A DNA stretch of 57,096 nucleotides, from the NCBI GenBank assembly GCA_027618655.1, contig JAQCEL010000005.1, positions 1-57,096 on the forward strand, in the 5' to 3' direction. This DNA comes from Pseudomonadota bacterium (GTDB lineage Bacteria; Pseudomonadota; Gammaproteobacteria; Ga0077536). Positions within the stretch are counted from its first letter, which is position 1; each line of letters opens with the position of its first letter. The notes beneath the pieces were generated by a model. The model was not told the DNA's origin and did not search any database. It was given only the letters and a program-made list of their open reading frames with translations. The translations under genes and the position numbers were made by a program. Positions 18,585 through 27,512 of this stretch are shown one piece after another.

Positions 18585-19457
18585 TTAACCGTTGCGCATC
18601 ACCGAGTCATAAACGTCGACGATGCGTTGTGCTTTTTCCACAATTGGGTAGTCAACGAAATAGCCATCAACTTGAATAGAGGCAAGACCTTGCGCTTCAG
18701 CTGCTTCGAAACTCGAAATTATTTTGCGCGCCCACACGGTTTCTGCCTCGCTTGGCGTAAACGCGCGATTAGCCGCCGCTACTTGGTCTGGATGAATGCA
18801 CAGCTTACCTTGAAAGCCAAACTCGCGGCCTTTTTGTGCCGAGCGATCGAAATGCTCGGGTTCTTTGATATGGATAAACACGGTGTCTATTGGCGCTTCT
18901 ATATTCGCCAAGCGCGACGCCAGAACCACTTCGGCACGCACTGCGGACAATTCCTCTTCCCCAAACGTCCACTGAATGTTCAGGTCGCGCGTGTAGTCAC
19001 CACCACCGAAAGATAAACGTTTGAGTCTTTCGCTACTCGCAGCGATGCTGCGTGCGTTCGAATGGCCGAGAGCAGTCTCAATAATCGGTAAGAGATCGAC
19101 CGAACCAATGGGCAAGCCGTGACGTCGCTCCAGGTTTGTCAGCATCCAATCAACTGCTTGTAAATCCGCCGCACGCTCAACTTTGGGCAGCATGATGCCA
19201 TCCAACCACGGGCCGACGACTTCCTCGAGATCGTCAAAGCAGTATTGCGTGTCGATGCTGTTAACTCGGACGTAGCCGCGGCACGAGCGGGCATTTTTCA
19301 GTGCGGCAACGACGATCGCGCGCGTTGCAACTTTTTCCGCAACAGCGACCGCGTCTTCGAGATCTAGGATCACGGCGTCGGCACCCGTCGTAAAGGCTTT
19401 CTCGACTCTGCGCGGATGATTGCCTGGCGTAAATAAATAACTACGATTCGGTTGCAT
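18585..19457 (-). CDS. HpcH/HpaI aldolase/citrate lyase (CitE-like) family protein
   Basis: The start is placed at the ATG at 19457 (MQPNRSYLFTPGNHPRR); the 16 codons upstream look unrelated. The resulting 290 residues fit CitE-like lyases. Metal- and substrate-site landmarks are GADAVILDLEDAV, YVRVNS, LPIIETA, GGGDYTRDL and GKLCIHPDQ. The family cleaves acyl-CoA thioesters such as citramalyl-CoA or malyl-CoA to acetyl-CoA and an oxo-acid. It is first in the operon with MmgE/PrpD and the HpaB-family gene. With two CoA-transferases close by, a route for a C5 branched dicarboxylate is a reasonable guess. Confidence 0.9.
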   Translation of the reverse strand: MQPNRSYLFTPGNHPRRVEKAFTTGADAVILDLEDAVAVAEKVATRAIVVAALKNARSCRGYVRVNSIDTQYCFDDLEEVVGPWLDGIMLPKVERAADLQAVDWMLTNLERRHGLPIGSVDLLPIIETALGHSNARSIAASSERLKRLSFGGGDYTRDLNIQWTFGEEELSAVRAEVVLASRLANIEAPIDTVFIHIKEPEHFDRSAQKGREFGFQGKLCIHPDQVAAANRAFTPSEAETVWARKIISSFEAAEAQGLASIQVDGYFVDYPIVEKAQRIVDVYDSVMRNG

Positions 19458-19721
19458 GGGATAGTGAAGATCCTTAAATTCGGCGGAGTCCCAGCATCTT
19501 AGCAACCTGGGGATAGGGCGACTATAGTGGCAAAGCGTTCGGTAGTTGAAGTGCTCGATTCCTCACCTTATGGGATCCGCAATGTTCATATAAGGACGCC
19601 CGTGCATCTGAGTTCGTGAACGTGATCAGAAAGAAACTGCCTGATTGATTGGTTCTCAACGACTACAATCAGCGTTTGCGAGCGGCCAATTTGAAAATTA
19701 TTCTGACGAGATTTAGTCAAC

Positions 19722-20777
19722 ATGAAATTCGGTGTTTTTTTACCCAACGGCAGCAACGGCTATATTCCGTCTGCTGGCAGCCCGGTTTATTTGCCCACGT
19801 TCGAGCACAACAAGCAGATCTCGATTGAGGCCGAACGACAGGGCCTCGATTTCGTTCTTTCGATGATGAAGTTTCGCGGATTCGGCGGCGAGACAGGTTA
19901 TTGGGACGCGTGCTTGGAGTCGTTCACATTAATGGCAGCAATTGCTGCGGCAACCGAAAAAATCGGACTGTTTCCTAGCATATCCCTGCTGAGCCAGCAT
20001 CCGGCTTATGTGGCGCGCATGGTTGCGACGATCGATGACATTAGCGGTGGCCGTTGTGGCTTAAATATCGTCACGGGTTGGAATAAAGCGGAGTACGAAC
20101 AGATGGGCCTGTGGCGGGGTGATGACTACTACGTAGAACGTTACGAATACGCCGCCGAATATCTTTCGATACTCAGGCAACTGTGGCGCGATGGTACCGC
20201 AACCCATAAGAGTAAATACTTTGATTTGGACGATTGCAGTTGTCTGCCTAGGCCACAAGTGGAGATCCCCATCGTTTGCGCTGGCCAATCGCCGCGCGGT
20301 AAACAATTTGTCGCCGATGTCGCAGATCAGCAATTCGTTATGACGGATGTAAAAAAGCTCAAGGAAAGTGTCGTAGATATCAACGAGCGGGCAGCAAAAG
20401 CGGGGCGCAAAGTCGGGATTTATGCTTTGTTCCACATGATCGCTTCTGATACGGACGCGCAAGCCACGCGTATTGGCGAGGACATTATCGCGAAAGCTGA
20501 CAATGGTGCCTTACAGAATATTCTCGCGAGCGCCAATCTCGATACCAATACGGGCGGTACTAGCGATCAACTGAAAGCGGGTCTCAACCAAACTATCGAC
20601 GATGGAAATTTAGCGTTTATGGGGATCCCGGTCATTCACGGTTCGTTCGCCACGGTGGCCGAAAAAATCGATCAGATCGGGGAAGAAACAGGCATCGACG
20701 GCATGCTATTTAGCTGGCCTGACTTTGTCGGCGGGGTGCGCGATTTCGGCGAGCGAATAAAACCGCGACTCGCTTAG
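19722..20777 (+). CDS. LLM flavin-dependent oxidoreductase, RutA-like
   Basis: This 351-residue luciferase-like monooxygenase resembles pyrimidine oxygenase RutA over its length. The N-terminus is MKFGVFLPNGSNGYIPSAGS. Characteristic segments are SMMKFRGFGGETGYWDACLE, ATIDDISGGRCGLNIVTGW and YEQMGLWRGDDYYVERYEYA, then DDCSCLPRPQ and IVCAGQSPRG. RutA opens the uracil ring using FMNH2 and O2. No other rut gene is nearby, so the substrate may differ (another cyclic amide, sulfone or similar). It is transcribed alone or with the broken sulfotransferase 50 bases downstream. Confidence 0.9.
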   Translation: MKFGVFLPNGSNGYIPSAGSPVYLPTFEHNKQISIEAERQGLDFVLSMMKFRGFGGETGYWDACLESFTLMAAIAAATEKIGLFPSISLLSQHPAYVARMVATIDDISGGRCGLNIVTGWNKAEYEQMGLWRGDDYYVERYEYAAEYLSILRQLWRDGTATHKSKYFDLDDCSCLPRPQVEIPIVCAGQSPRGKQFVADVADQQFVMTDVKKLKESVVDINERAAKAGRKVGIYALFHMIASDTDAQATRIGEDIIAKADNGALQNILASANLDTNTGGTSDQLKAGLNQTIDDGNLAFMGIPVIHGSFATVAEKIDQIGEETGIDGMLFSWPDFVGGVRDFGERIKPRLA

Positions 20778-20827
20778 TCGGGATCCGGCGTCGCAACGAT
20801 ACATAAAGCAAATGTTAAATAGGTCCG

Positions 20828-21738
20828 ATGGCGGTAAATAATTCCAAAGTGGCTGAGTTGAAAAAAACCTGCGAGTTGCAGAACCATCATATGGACTCTA
20901 CGCGTTGGGATAATTTTAGTTATCGCGACGGAGATATCGTGATCGGTACGTGGTCAAAATCTGGCACGACTTGGTTGCAGCAAATAGTTGGTCAATTCGT
21001 GTTTGCCGGCGCTGAGAATATTCCGGTACTGGAGGTTTCCCCGTGGCTTGATTATCGGGCGACGCCAATTGAAGCTGTCTATCGGGCACTCGAAAAGCAG
21101 CAACATCGGCGCTTTATAAAAACCCATTTGCCGGCTGATGCGCTGAATTTATCGCCTCTTGCTAAGTACCTCTATGTCGCTCGCGATGGTCGCGATACCG
21201 TGTGGAGTTGGTACGAATTTCACTGCACTTATACGGATTCAGTCTACGACGCGATCAACGACACTCCGGGTCGCATGGGCCCGCCGTTCGAACGGCCCGG
21301 GCCGGACGTGGTTGAATACTTCCACCAGTGGTTGGATGGAAACGGTTATCCGGCGTGGCCGTTTTTTGCCAATATTCAATCTTGGTGGGACGTTCGCAAT
21401 CAAGATAACATCATGTTGCTGCACTTCAATGACTTGAAGGCGGATCTCGAGGGCGAGATGCGTAGGATCAGCGACTTTCTGGGCTTTAGTTCCACGATCG
21501 GGATTGGCCGCAAATGGTCGAGCACTGTACGTTCGACTATATGAGAAAGAACGCAGATCAACTGACGCCACGGCTTGCGGCTCGGTTTGTTGGCGGCGCA
21601 CACAGCTTGATCAATAAAGGCACGAACGCGCGTTGGCGGGAAACCTTATCGCAGAGCGACCTTCAAAAATATCAATCTTTTGTCACTAAGCATCTGAGCG
21701 AGGACTGCGCCAACTGGCTTGCGACGGGGCAAGGATAA
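20828..21738 (+). pseudogene. Sulfotransferase family protein, frameshifted near the C-terminus
   Basis: The first frame (20828 to the stop at 21544) has the PAPS-binding elements of sulfotransferases. These are GTWSKSGTTWLQQI (5'-phosphosulfate loop), RRFIKTHLP and YVARDGRDTVWSWYEF (3'-phosphate site). After RRISDFLGF the frame is lost. The correct C-terminus appears in another frame as DWPQMVEHCTFDYMRKNA and continues to the stop at 21738. The spacing suggests one missing base around 21485-21500. The joined product would be about 303 residues. Such enzymes sulfate alcohols or amines. Both frames keep good family similarity, so the break is recent or a sequence error. Confidence 0.85.
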
Positions 21739-21980
21739 TCGGATCTGTTCCCGTTCCATGCGGGTACCGCTTTGAAAATACGAGCATTTCCGTAGTTTCA
21801 CTGCTCGCTAACTGATTGATATCCATTATTCTTCATGATCCGAACGTGAACAATTTCACTCATCCCTCGCCAGTGTGAGAGGCGTTCGAACCGCTCACAG
21901 AAAAGCGGGAGAAATGCTCGGGATTGCGTGTAATAATGTAACCTACGCCCGTTACCACAACAAATTATAGGTGAGTACCA

Positions 21981-23723
21981 ATGAGCAAGACTTGGGATAA
22001 TGACAAAGTTATTCGCGTCGACATGACAAGCATGTCCGTGACCGTTGATAAATTCAAAGATGAATGGAAATTACTGGGTGGCCGCGCGTTGTCTGCCAAG
22101 GTGATGCTCGAGCAATGCGACCCAACTTGCGACCCGTTGGGCCCGGACAATGTTCTCGTTTTCGCCCCTGGCACATTAAGTGGCACCTCCGCGCCAACCT
22201 CTGGCCGAATTTCGATGGGCTGCAAGAGCCCGCTTACTGGCGGTATCAAAGAAGCGAACGCGGGGGGGAATCCCGGCCAAGACTTAATGAAGATCGGCTA
22301 CCGCGCGATCATCGTGACTGGGCAACCTGCGGATAAAAATAAACGCTGGGGGCTTCGCGTCTCAGGCGATAAAGTCGAACTCGTTGCGGCAGATGAGCAC
22401 AAAGGGATGTGGAATTACGCTTTGTGCGAAAAGCTGCTGTCGACTGAATCCAAAAGCGCGTCCGTCATTTCGATCGGCCCAGCTGGCGAGATGATGCTCA
22501 AAGGCGCCTCCATCGCATGTACTGATAGCGATAGAGCGCGTCGACCAGCTCGCCAAGCGGCGCGCGGCGGCGTCGGTGCAGTGATGGGTTCAAAATGTTT
22601 GAAATGGATCCTCATCGATCCAGGTAAAGCCGCGACACGCAAGCCTACGGATCGCAAAGCGTTTGCGTCCTACATGAAACAATTCTCGCAAGATTACTTG
22701 TCGACCCGACACGTGAACTTCAAATACGGAACCAGCGCCGTCGTGCCGGCTGCCAATATGCTGCATACGTTTCCGTATAAGAACCGTACAGAAGGTCGCA
22801 ATCCAGAATTCGAAAAGCTCGATGGTGCGCGGATCAATGAATCCTTCGCAACGCGCGGCGGTGAAATGCATAACTGTATGACTGGCTGTATCGTGCAGTG
22901 CTCGAACATCGTGCACGACGAAAACGGTGAGTATCTTACTTCTGCACTCGAATTCGAAACGCTCACCTTACTTGGGTCGTGCTGTGCGATTAACAATTGG
23001 GAAGACGTTGCGGACCTCGATCGACTATGTGACGAACTTGGTCTCGATACGATCGAAACGGGCGCTGCGATTGCCGTCTACATGGATTCAGGTGGCATGG
23101 AGTGGGGCGATGCTGAAGGCGCGAAGAAGCTCTTGAGCAAAGAAATCGCCGAAGGCACGGATCTGGGCAAATCGATTGGGCATGGTGCTTTGTCGATCGG
23201 TACCGCACGTAAGCACCATCGGATCCCGGTCGCCAAAGGACAGGCAATGCCAGCTTGGGATCCGCGCCCACTGAAAGCCACTGGGATCACCTACGCGAGT
23301 AGCGCGATGGGTGCAGACCACACCGCTGGACTCGTCATCGACCCGAAAATCACGGGCCATGCTGCCGTCGTCGCGTCGCAAGAAATTCAGGTCATTAACG
23401 CGATCTGCGATTCCACCGGATTTTGCATGTTCCTCGGCCCATCAATCGATGAGACTCGCCAATTCTTCACGCCGTTTTTCGGCGAAGAGATAACTGCGCA
23501 AACCATTGCTGATATCGGCTGGGACTGCTTGCAGGATGAGTGGGCGTTCAATGACCGGGCTGGCTTCACCGTTGCAGACGACGACATGGCGTCGTGCATG
23601 CGCGACGAAGGAATCGGACCCGATCATGCGATGTTGTTTGATATCTCAAGTGAGCTAATCGCACAGGCGAAAATCCGCCAACCCGCGACGGAAAAATTCT
23701 TTTCTAAGTCGCCAGCGGGCTAA
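21981..23723 (+). CDS. Aldehyde ferredoxin oxidoreductase (AOR) family protein
   Basis: The 580-residue protein has the three AOR domains. The tungstopterin domain includes LLGGRALSAKVMLE, APGTLSGTSAPTSGRISMG and GGNPGQDLMKIGYRAIIVTG. The cluster region is HNCMTGCIVQCSN (C299, C303, C307), with a C-terminal cysteine in CDSTGFCMF. The first two cysteines are four apart rather than three, a variant spacing. AORs oxidise aldehydes or reduce acids and aryl-CoAs using a tungsten-bis-pterin and ferredoxin, usually in anaerobes, so it stands out among oxygenases. It has its own terminator downstream. No tungstate transporter or ferredoxin gene is adjacent. Confidence 0.9.
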   Translation: MSKTWDNDKVIRVDMTSMSVTVDKFKDEWKLLGGRALSAKVMLEQCDPTCDPLGPDNVLVFAPGTLSGTSAPTSGRISMGCKSPLTGGIKEANAGGNPGQDLMKIGYRAIIVTGQPADKNKRWGLRVSGDKVELVAADEHKGMWNYALCEKLLSTESKSASVISIGPAGEMMLKGASIACTDSDRARRPARQAARGGVGAVMGSKCLKWILIDPGKAATRKPTDRKAFASYMKQFSQDYLSTRHVNFKYGTSAVVPAANMLHTFPYKNRTEGRNPEFEKLDGARINESFATRGGEMHNCMTGCIVQCSNIVHDENGEYLTSALEFETLTLLGSCCAINNWEDVADLDRLCDELGLDTIETGAAIAVYMDSGGMEWGDAEGAKKLLSKEIAEGTDLGKSIGHGALSIGTARKHHRIPVAKGQAMPAWDPRPLKATGITYASSAMGADHTAGLVIDPKITGHAAVVASQEIQVINAICDSTGFCMFLGPSIDETRQFFTPFFGEEITAQTIADIGWDCLQDEWAFNDRAGFTVADDDMASCMRDEGIGPDHAMLFDISSELIAQAKIRQPATEKFFSKSPAG

Positions 23724-23758
23724 CGGTTACGCAACGGTAGTTTTAAACCTGCCAATAG

Positions 23759-23788
23759 AAAACGCCGCCATTGTGCGGCGTTTTTTTT
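23759..23788 (+). terminator. Rho-independent terminator after the AOR gene
   Basis: A perfect 10-bp stem, AAAACGCCGC / GCGGCGTTTT, with a 6-base loop (CATTGT), runs into eight consecutive T residues. It sits 35 bases after the AOR stop and before the convergent TauD-type gene. The A-rich left arm means it could also act weakly on the other strand. Confidence 0.93.
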
Positions 23789-23812
23789 GAGAAACTCTAA
23801 AGTTGTATTTGC

Positions 23813-24706
23813 CTAACTCGTGAGTGCCGCTTCTGTATCCGGATCGCCCGCGATACGGCTATGCCACATGATCCGAGCTTGGTCCATGGGCCAAGGCGTG
23901 GCCTGATGCATAAGGCGTCGATTGTCCCAAATGACAGCATCACCTGCTGCCCACACGTGATGGTAAGTTCGCGGCCGTTGGCACGCGAAGTCGACAAGTT
24001 CTTGTAACAAGCGGTCCGATTCATCGCTGTCGTATCCGACGATGTCATAGGCGTGTCGTCCGATGAGCAGGTTCTTGCGACCCGTTTCGGGATGAATTTT
24101 CACTAACGGCCGCACCGAAATCGGACCGTCATGGAAACCATAGCCGTTATAACCCTTGTCCATGTTGAGCCCGGTCCCCCGATGAGATCCTTTCTTGCCT
24201 TCGTGACCGACCTTGGCCTGGCTGTGGTAGAGCGAATGATGCGCGCGCAGCTTCTCAATTTTGCGAACCGTCGCATCGTCGAGCGCGTCGTACGCGGCGC
24301 GCATATCGGCAAATCCGGTTGTCCCGCCAGACTGAGGTACAACCTCGGCAGTAAATACGGCGTCCTTCGCTTGCACTGGCATATAGGTGCTGTCGTGGTG
24401 CCATCCCATGTTGCCTTTGAGGACCTTCACGACATCGTCCGTACCGTCGTCTGGTCGCAGCGTCCCGTCGGCCCTGACATTGCTGAGCGGCGCAATATCA
24501 AATTCCAAAGTACCGAATCGATTAGCTAATTTGATCTGCTCGTCGCGGCTTAGGAATTGATCCGAAAAGATGAGCAGGCCGTGATCCAACCAGCGCGCGT
24601 AAATCTCCCGAAATACGTCGTCATCGATATCGCGTAAGTGGACACCGCTTACACGGGCCCCAAAACTTGCGTCGAGTGGTTCGAAATTGAGTGTTCCAAG
24701 GCTCAC
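23813..24706 (-). CDS. TauD/TfdA-family Fe(II)/2-oxoglutarate dioxygenase
   Basis: The start is the GTG at 24706 (protein MSLGTLNFEPLDASFG), because AGGAGA lies seven bases upstream; the longer frame to 24793 adds unrelated residues. At 297 residues it matches TauD. The facial triad is H103-x-D105 in GWHHDSTYMP and a distal His in RRLMHQATPW. The 2-oxoglutarate-binding Arg is in QARIMWHSRIAG. The family hydroxylates substrates such as taurine, sulfate esters or phenoxy acids. The neighbouring sulfotransferase hints at sulfur chemistry, but that link is weak. Confidence 0.92.
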   Translation of the reverse strand: MSLGTLNFEPLDASFGARVSGVHLRDIDDDVFREIYARWLDHGLLIFSDQFLSRDEQIKLANRFGTLEFDIAPLSNVRADGTLRPDDGTDDVVKVLKGNMGWHHDSTYMPVQAKDAVFTAEVVPQSGGTTGFADMRAAYDALDDATVRKIEKLRAHHSLYHSQAKVGHEGKKGSHRGTGLNMDKGYNGYGFHDGPISVRPLVKIHPETGRKNLLIGRHAYDIVGYDSDESDRLLQELVDFACQRPRTYHHVWAAGDAVIWDNRRLMHQATPWPMDQARIMWHSRIAGDPDTEAALTS

Positions 24707-24832
24707 GGAAGTTCTCCTGATTCGATGAAGTGATCTCGCTAGAAAATAGTCCCCAAGCTGAGGTGGGTCAAGGATCCTCAATCGTCCGGGCATTTTCCCC
24801 GGACCATTGACGGTAAATTAACGGTCCGCACT

Positions 24833-25492
24833 TTAGGAACATAATGGCCAAAACTCGTACCACCTATGGCACTGGAACCGGGCTTCACATTGCTTTAGCT
24901 GCGCACCATATTCGTCCGCCGTACGTTTCACTTGGTTGGCAACGTTGATTAATTTTGGTTTCTTCTTATAGCTACCGCGTTTGTAGCCAGCGCGTCCTTC
25001 GTGATAAGCGAGATACAATTCGCGCGTGTTCCATTTTGAAATACTAAGTTGTTTATGCGTCTTGTCGTTGTACCAGCCAATAAAATCGAGCGCGTCTTCC
25101 ATGTCGCCGCGGCTGCGCCAAAATCTGCCGCGTTCGGCTTCATATTCGCCCCAAACAGGATCTTGAGCCTGGGCGTAGCCAGTCGCTGAAGAGGGACGTC
25201 CTAAGGGAATAAAAAGGAACCAATTGAACGGCGGTTTGGCGTTCTTACGAAAACTCGACTCGTGACGCACGAACGCCATTTGTGTCTGAATTGGCGTGCC
25301 CCAAGTCGATTGGGATTGCTTCGCGTAGTCGTACCAATCAGGGTGTTGTTCAAACACGGCACACATATCGTGCTGTTGTTTCGGCGGGGTGCCGGCGCAG
25401 CTGGACACGATTGTCAGCAAGAACAGTACAGCGATCGGCGAAACTTGTTTTACCGATGCCAACTCAGCCAGGTCCGATAAGATCTGTCGCAT
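24833..25492 (-). CDS. Lytic transglycosylase-like (SLT-type) lipoprotein
   Basis: The 219-residue protein has a signal peptide with a lipobox ending at C32 (LLTIVSSC), so it is probably anchored in the outer membrane. The likely catalytic glutamate is E78 in FVRHESSF. The SATGYAQAQDP segment and the later YLAYHEGRAGYKRGSY repeat the layout of SLT-fold murein transglycosylases. It would cleave peptidoglycan glycan strands. It is an apparently single housekeeping-type gene in this catabolic region, convergent with nothing and divergent to the methyltransferase at 25659. Confidence 0.8.
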   Translation of the reverse strand: MRQILSDLAELASVKQVSPIAVLFLLTIVSSCAGTPPKQQHDMCAVFEQHPDWYDYAKQSQSTWGTPIQTQMAFVRHESSFRKNAKPPFNWFLFIPLGRPSSATGYAQAQDPVWGEYEAERGRFWRSRGDMEDALDFIGWYNDKTHKQLSISKWNTRELYLAYHEGRAGYKRGSYKKKPKLINVANQVKRTADEYGAQLKQCEARFQCHRWYEFWPLCS

Positions 25493-25658
25493 AAATCACA
25501 TTCGATTCGTTCAGCCCACTGTGAACGATTAAGCTTGTCGGCGCCACCTAAGAGCCTGCCAGTGTGAATTGATCCAGCGCTCTAAGTGTTAGTTCCGGTC
25601 GCCGCTGAGATACACTCAGGCCTCACTACCTATTCCAATATTGTGCATCGAGGATGAT

Positions 25659-26459
25659 ATGACAACACAAGCCGCTGCCTTCGTGGGATCTATACCTGAG
25701 AATTACGATAAAGGTCTTGGCCCGCATATTTTCGCAGGATACGCCACTGATTTAGCGGAGCGCGTTGCCACGCGCAGGCCACGACATGTACTGGAACTCG
25801 CCGCGGGCACGGGCATTGTGACGCGGCGCTTGCGAGATGCCTTGTTACCTGAGTGTCACTTGACCGCCACCGATCTAAATTCTCCAATGCTTGAAGTAGC
25901 TAAGACGAAGTTCAACCCGGACGACGCGGTTAGCTTTGAAACAGCCGACGCAATGGTGTTGCCTTACGCGGATGCTCAATTTGATGTCATCGTCTGCCAA
26001 TTCGGCGTGATGTTTTTCCCTGATAAGATCCGTTCTTATCGCGAGGCGTATCGCGTATTGAAACCCGGCGGCAGCTATTTATTAAATATTTGGGATTCGC
26101 TGGACGTCAATGGATTCGCACAGATAACTCAAGATGTTGTTGCCACTTTTTTCCCAAACGATCCGCCGGCTTTTTACGAAGTTCCGTTCGGATATTCAGA
26201 TCCGGTGCTAATACGCTCGGAAATTCTAAGTGGTGGCTTTGACAAGGTAGACGTTGAACATTTACCACTTCGATCGACGATCCCATCAGCCGATAATTTT
26301 GCTCAGGGACTCGTTTTTGGGAACCCCTTGCACGATGAAATCGTGTCTCGCGGCGGCGATCCGCAAGCCGTTCGAGCAGCGGTGTCGAGTGCCATCGAGC
26401 TCCACCTAGGTTCTGAGCTGTCGATGCAGGGCTTGGTCGTGCACGCGCGAAAAGATTAG
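25659..26459 (+). CDS. Class I SAM-dependent methyltransferase
   Basis: The start is the ATG at 25659, with GAGGAT just upstream, giving 266 residues. The SAM site is VLELAAGTGIVTRRL (motif I), followed by LTATDLNSPMLEVA and the DVIVCQFGVMFFPD motif. YREAYRVLKPGGSYL is the usual post-motif. It looks like a UbiE/COQ5-type small-molecule methyltransferase. The substrate cannot be read from the sequence. It is followed by the convergent PhyH gene about 45 bases away. Confidence 0.9.
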   Translation: MTTQAAAFVGSIPENYDKGLGPHIFAGYATDLAERVATRRPRHVLELAAGTGIVTRRLRDALLPECHLTATDLNSPMLEVAKTKFNPDDAVSFETADAMVLPYADAQFDVIVCQFGVMFFPDKIRSYREAYRVLKPGGSYLLNIWDSLDVNGFAQITQDVVATFFPNDPPAFYEVPFGYSDPVLIRSEILSGGFDKVDVEHLPLRSTIPSADNFAQGLVFGNPLHDEIVSRGGDPQAVRAAVSSAIELHLGSELSMQGLVVHARKD

Positions 26460-26505
26460 TTAGCAAAATCGGTGAAGTCATGTACCTCATAATGGATCAT
26501 GTGAG

Positions 26506-27357
26506 CTAGCGAGGTCGTAATTGAGGAAAGTCAGGGTGACGAAATAAGCTGCTCGGTTCTGCGAGCGCCATTTTCTTTAATGGATGTCGACCGCCGTCGT
26601 CGTGTTTGAGTCCATCGACATTTGCCATGCCATCGTGCGGACGCGCGGCGACCCAGGCATCATCACCAAAGAACCGTAACGATAAAGTTCGCCGGCGAAT
26701 GCCGGCGCGTGTTTGCGCGCCACCATGCAACACCGCCGGGTGGAAGACCACGACGTCGCCAGGTTCCATTGCCCATGACAGGATCGGAAAATTATCTCGC
26801 GCAGCGTCTACATCTGGTAGTTGGGGCCACTGTTCGGCGTCGAATAAATTCGCAGCAACGTCATCGGGGTTAAATGCGCTCGGATTGTACAAGGGCCCAA
26901 GATGCGACCCTTGAATGAACTCAAGCGAATCTTCTTTGGCCACTCGGTCCAAGCACGTCCACATCACGGCGAGGTGAGTGCCGCTGGCTGGCAAGTACGG
27001 TAGGTCTTGATGCCAAGGTGTGCGGCGCGTATTGGCGCCATCTTTTAGCCAGATCTGTTCGTACATCAACCAGATATTTTCGCAATCGAATAAAGTGGCA
27101 GCAATGTCCGCGACGTTTGTCTCGCACAGAAATTCGCGATAGGCCGGAAAGGAATCAGGATTCGCTTGGTCTTGATAAAACGTGCCCGGGGTTCCCAGAA
27201 GGACGGCTCCGGCGCCGGGGCCAGGGTTTTCTAAAGTCCAATTGAAACATTGTTCGGCGAGCGCTAAGCACCGCCGATCCAGCGCCCCTGGTATGAAGAC
27301 CGCGCCATCGTCGCGATACTGTGATCGCAAATGCGCAGCGCCGGTATTTGAACGCAT
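26506..27357 (-). CDS. Phytanoyl-CoA dioxygenase (PhyH) family protein
   Basis: The ATG at 27357 is preceded by GAGGTAATT; five upstream codons are ignored. The 283-residue product has the PhyH pattern: TPWHQDLPYLP (H-x-D iron ligands), VVFHPAVLHGG (second His) and RRRTLSLRFFGDD (2-oxoglutarate Arg). PhyH enzymes are Fe(II)/2-oxoglutarate hydroxylases acting on branched acyl-CoAs and many secondary metabolites. A close paralogue lies at 28970. Both share segments such as GSHLGPLYNPSAFN / GSHLTTLYDGSAFD, which points to duplication. It is divergent from the Tat-amidohydrolase gene. Confidence 0.92.
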   Translation of the reverse strand: MRSNTGAAHLRSQYRDDGAVFIPGALDRRCLALAEQCFNWTLENPGPGAGAVLLGTPGTFYQDQANPDSFPAYREFLCETNVADIAATLFDCENIWLMYEQIWLKDGANTRRTPWHQDLPYLPASGTHLAVMWTCLDRVAKEDSLEFIQGSHLGPLYNPSAFNPDDVAANLFDAEQWPQLPDVDAARDNFPILSWAMEPGDVVVFHPAVLHGGAQTRAGIRRRTLSLRFFGDDAWVAARPHDGMANVDGLKHDDGGRHPLKKMALAEPSSLFRHPDFPQLRPR

Positions 27358-27512
27358 AATTACCTCCATCACGAGTCTTCATCGAGGCTTATCAGTGTAG
27401 CAGGACGGTACCGACCAGGCAGTCCGCTTGATTGCGAACTGCCAATCATTTGGATTAGTTGATAATCTCAAACGACACGCTCAACTCACGAGTCTATTGA
27501 GAGCTTATTGTT

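Noticed and set aside
22415..22657. Antisense frames within the AOR gene
   Set aside because: They are shadows of the strong plus-strand coding frame.
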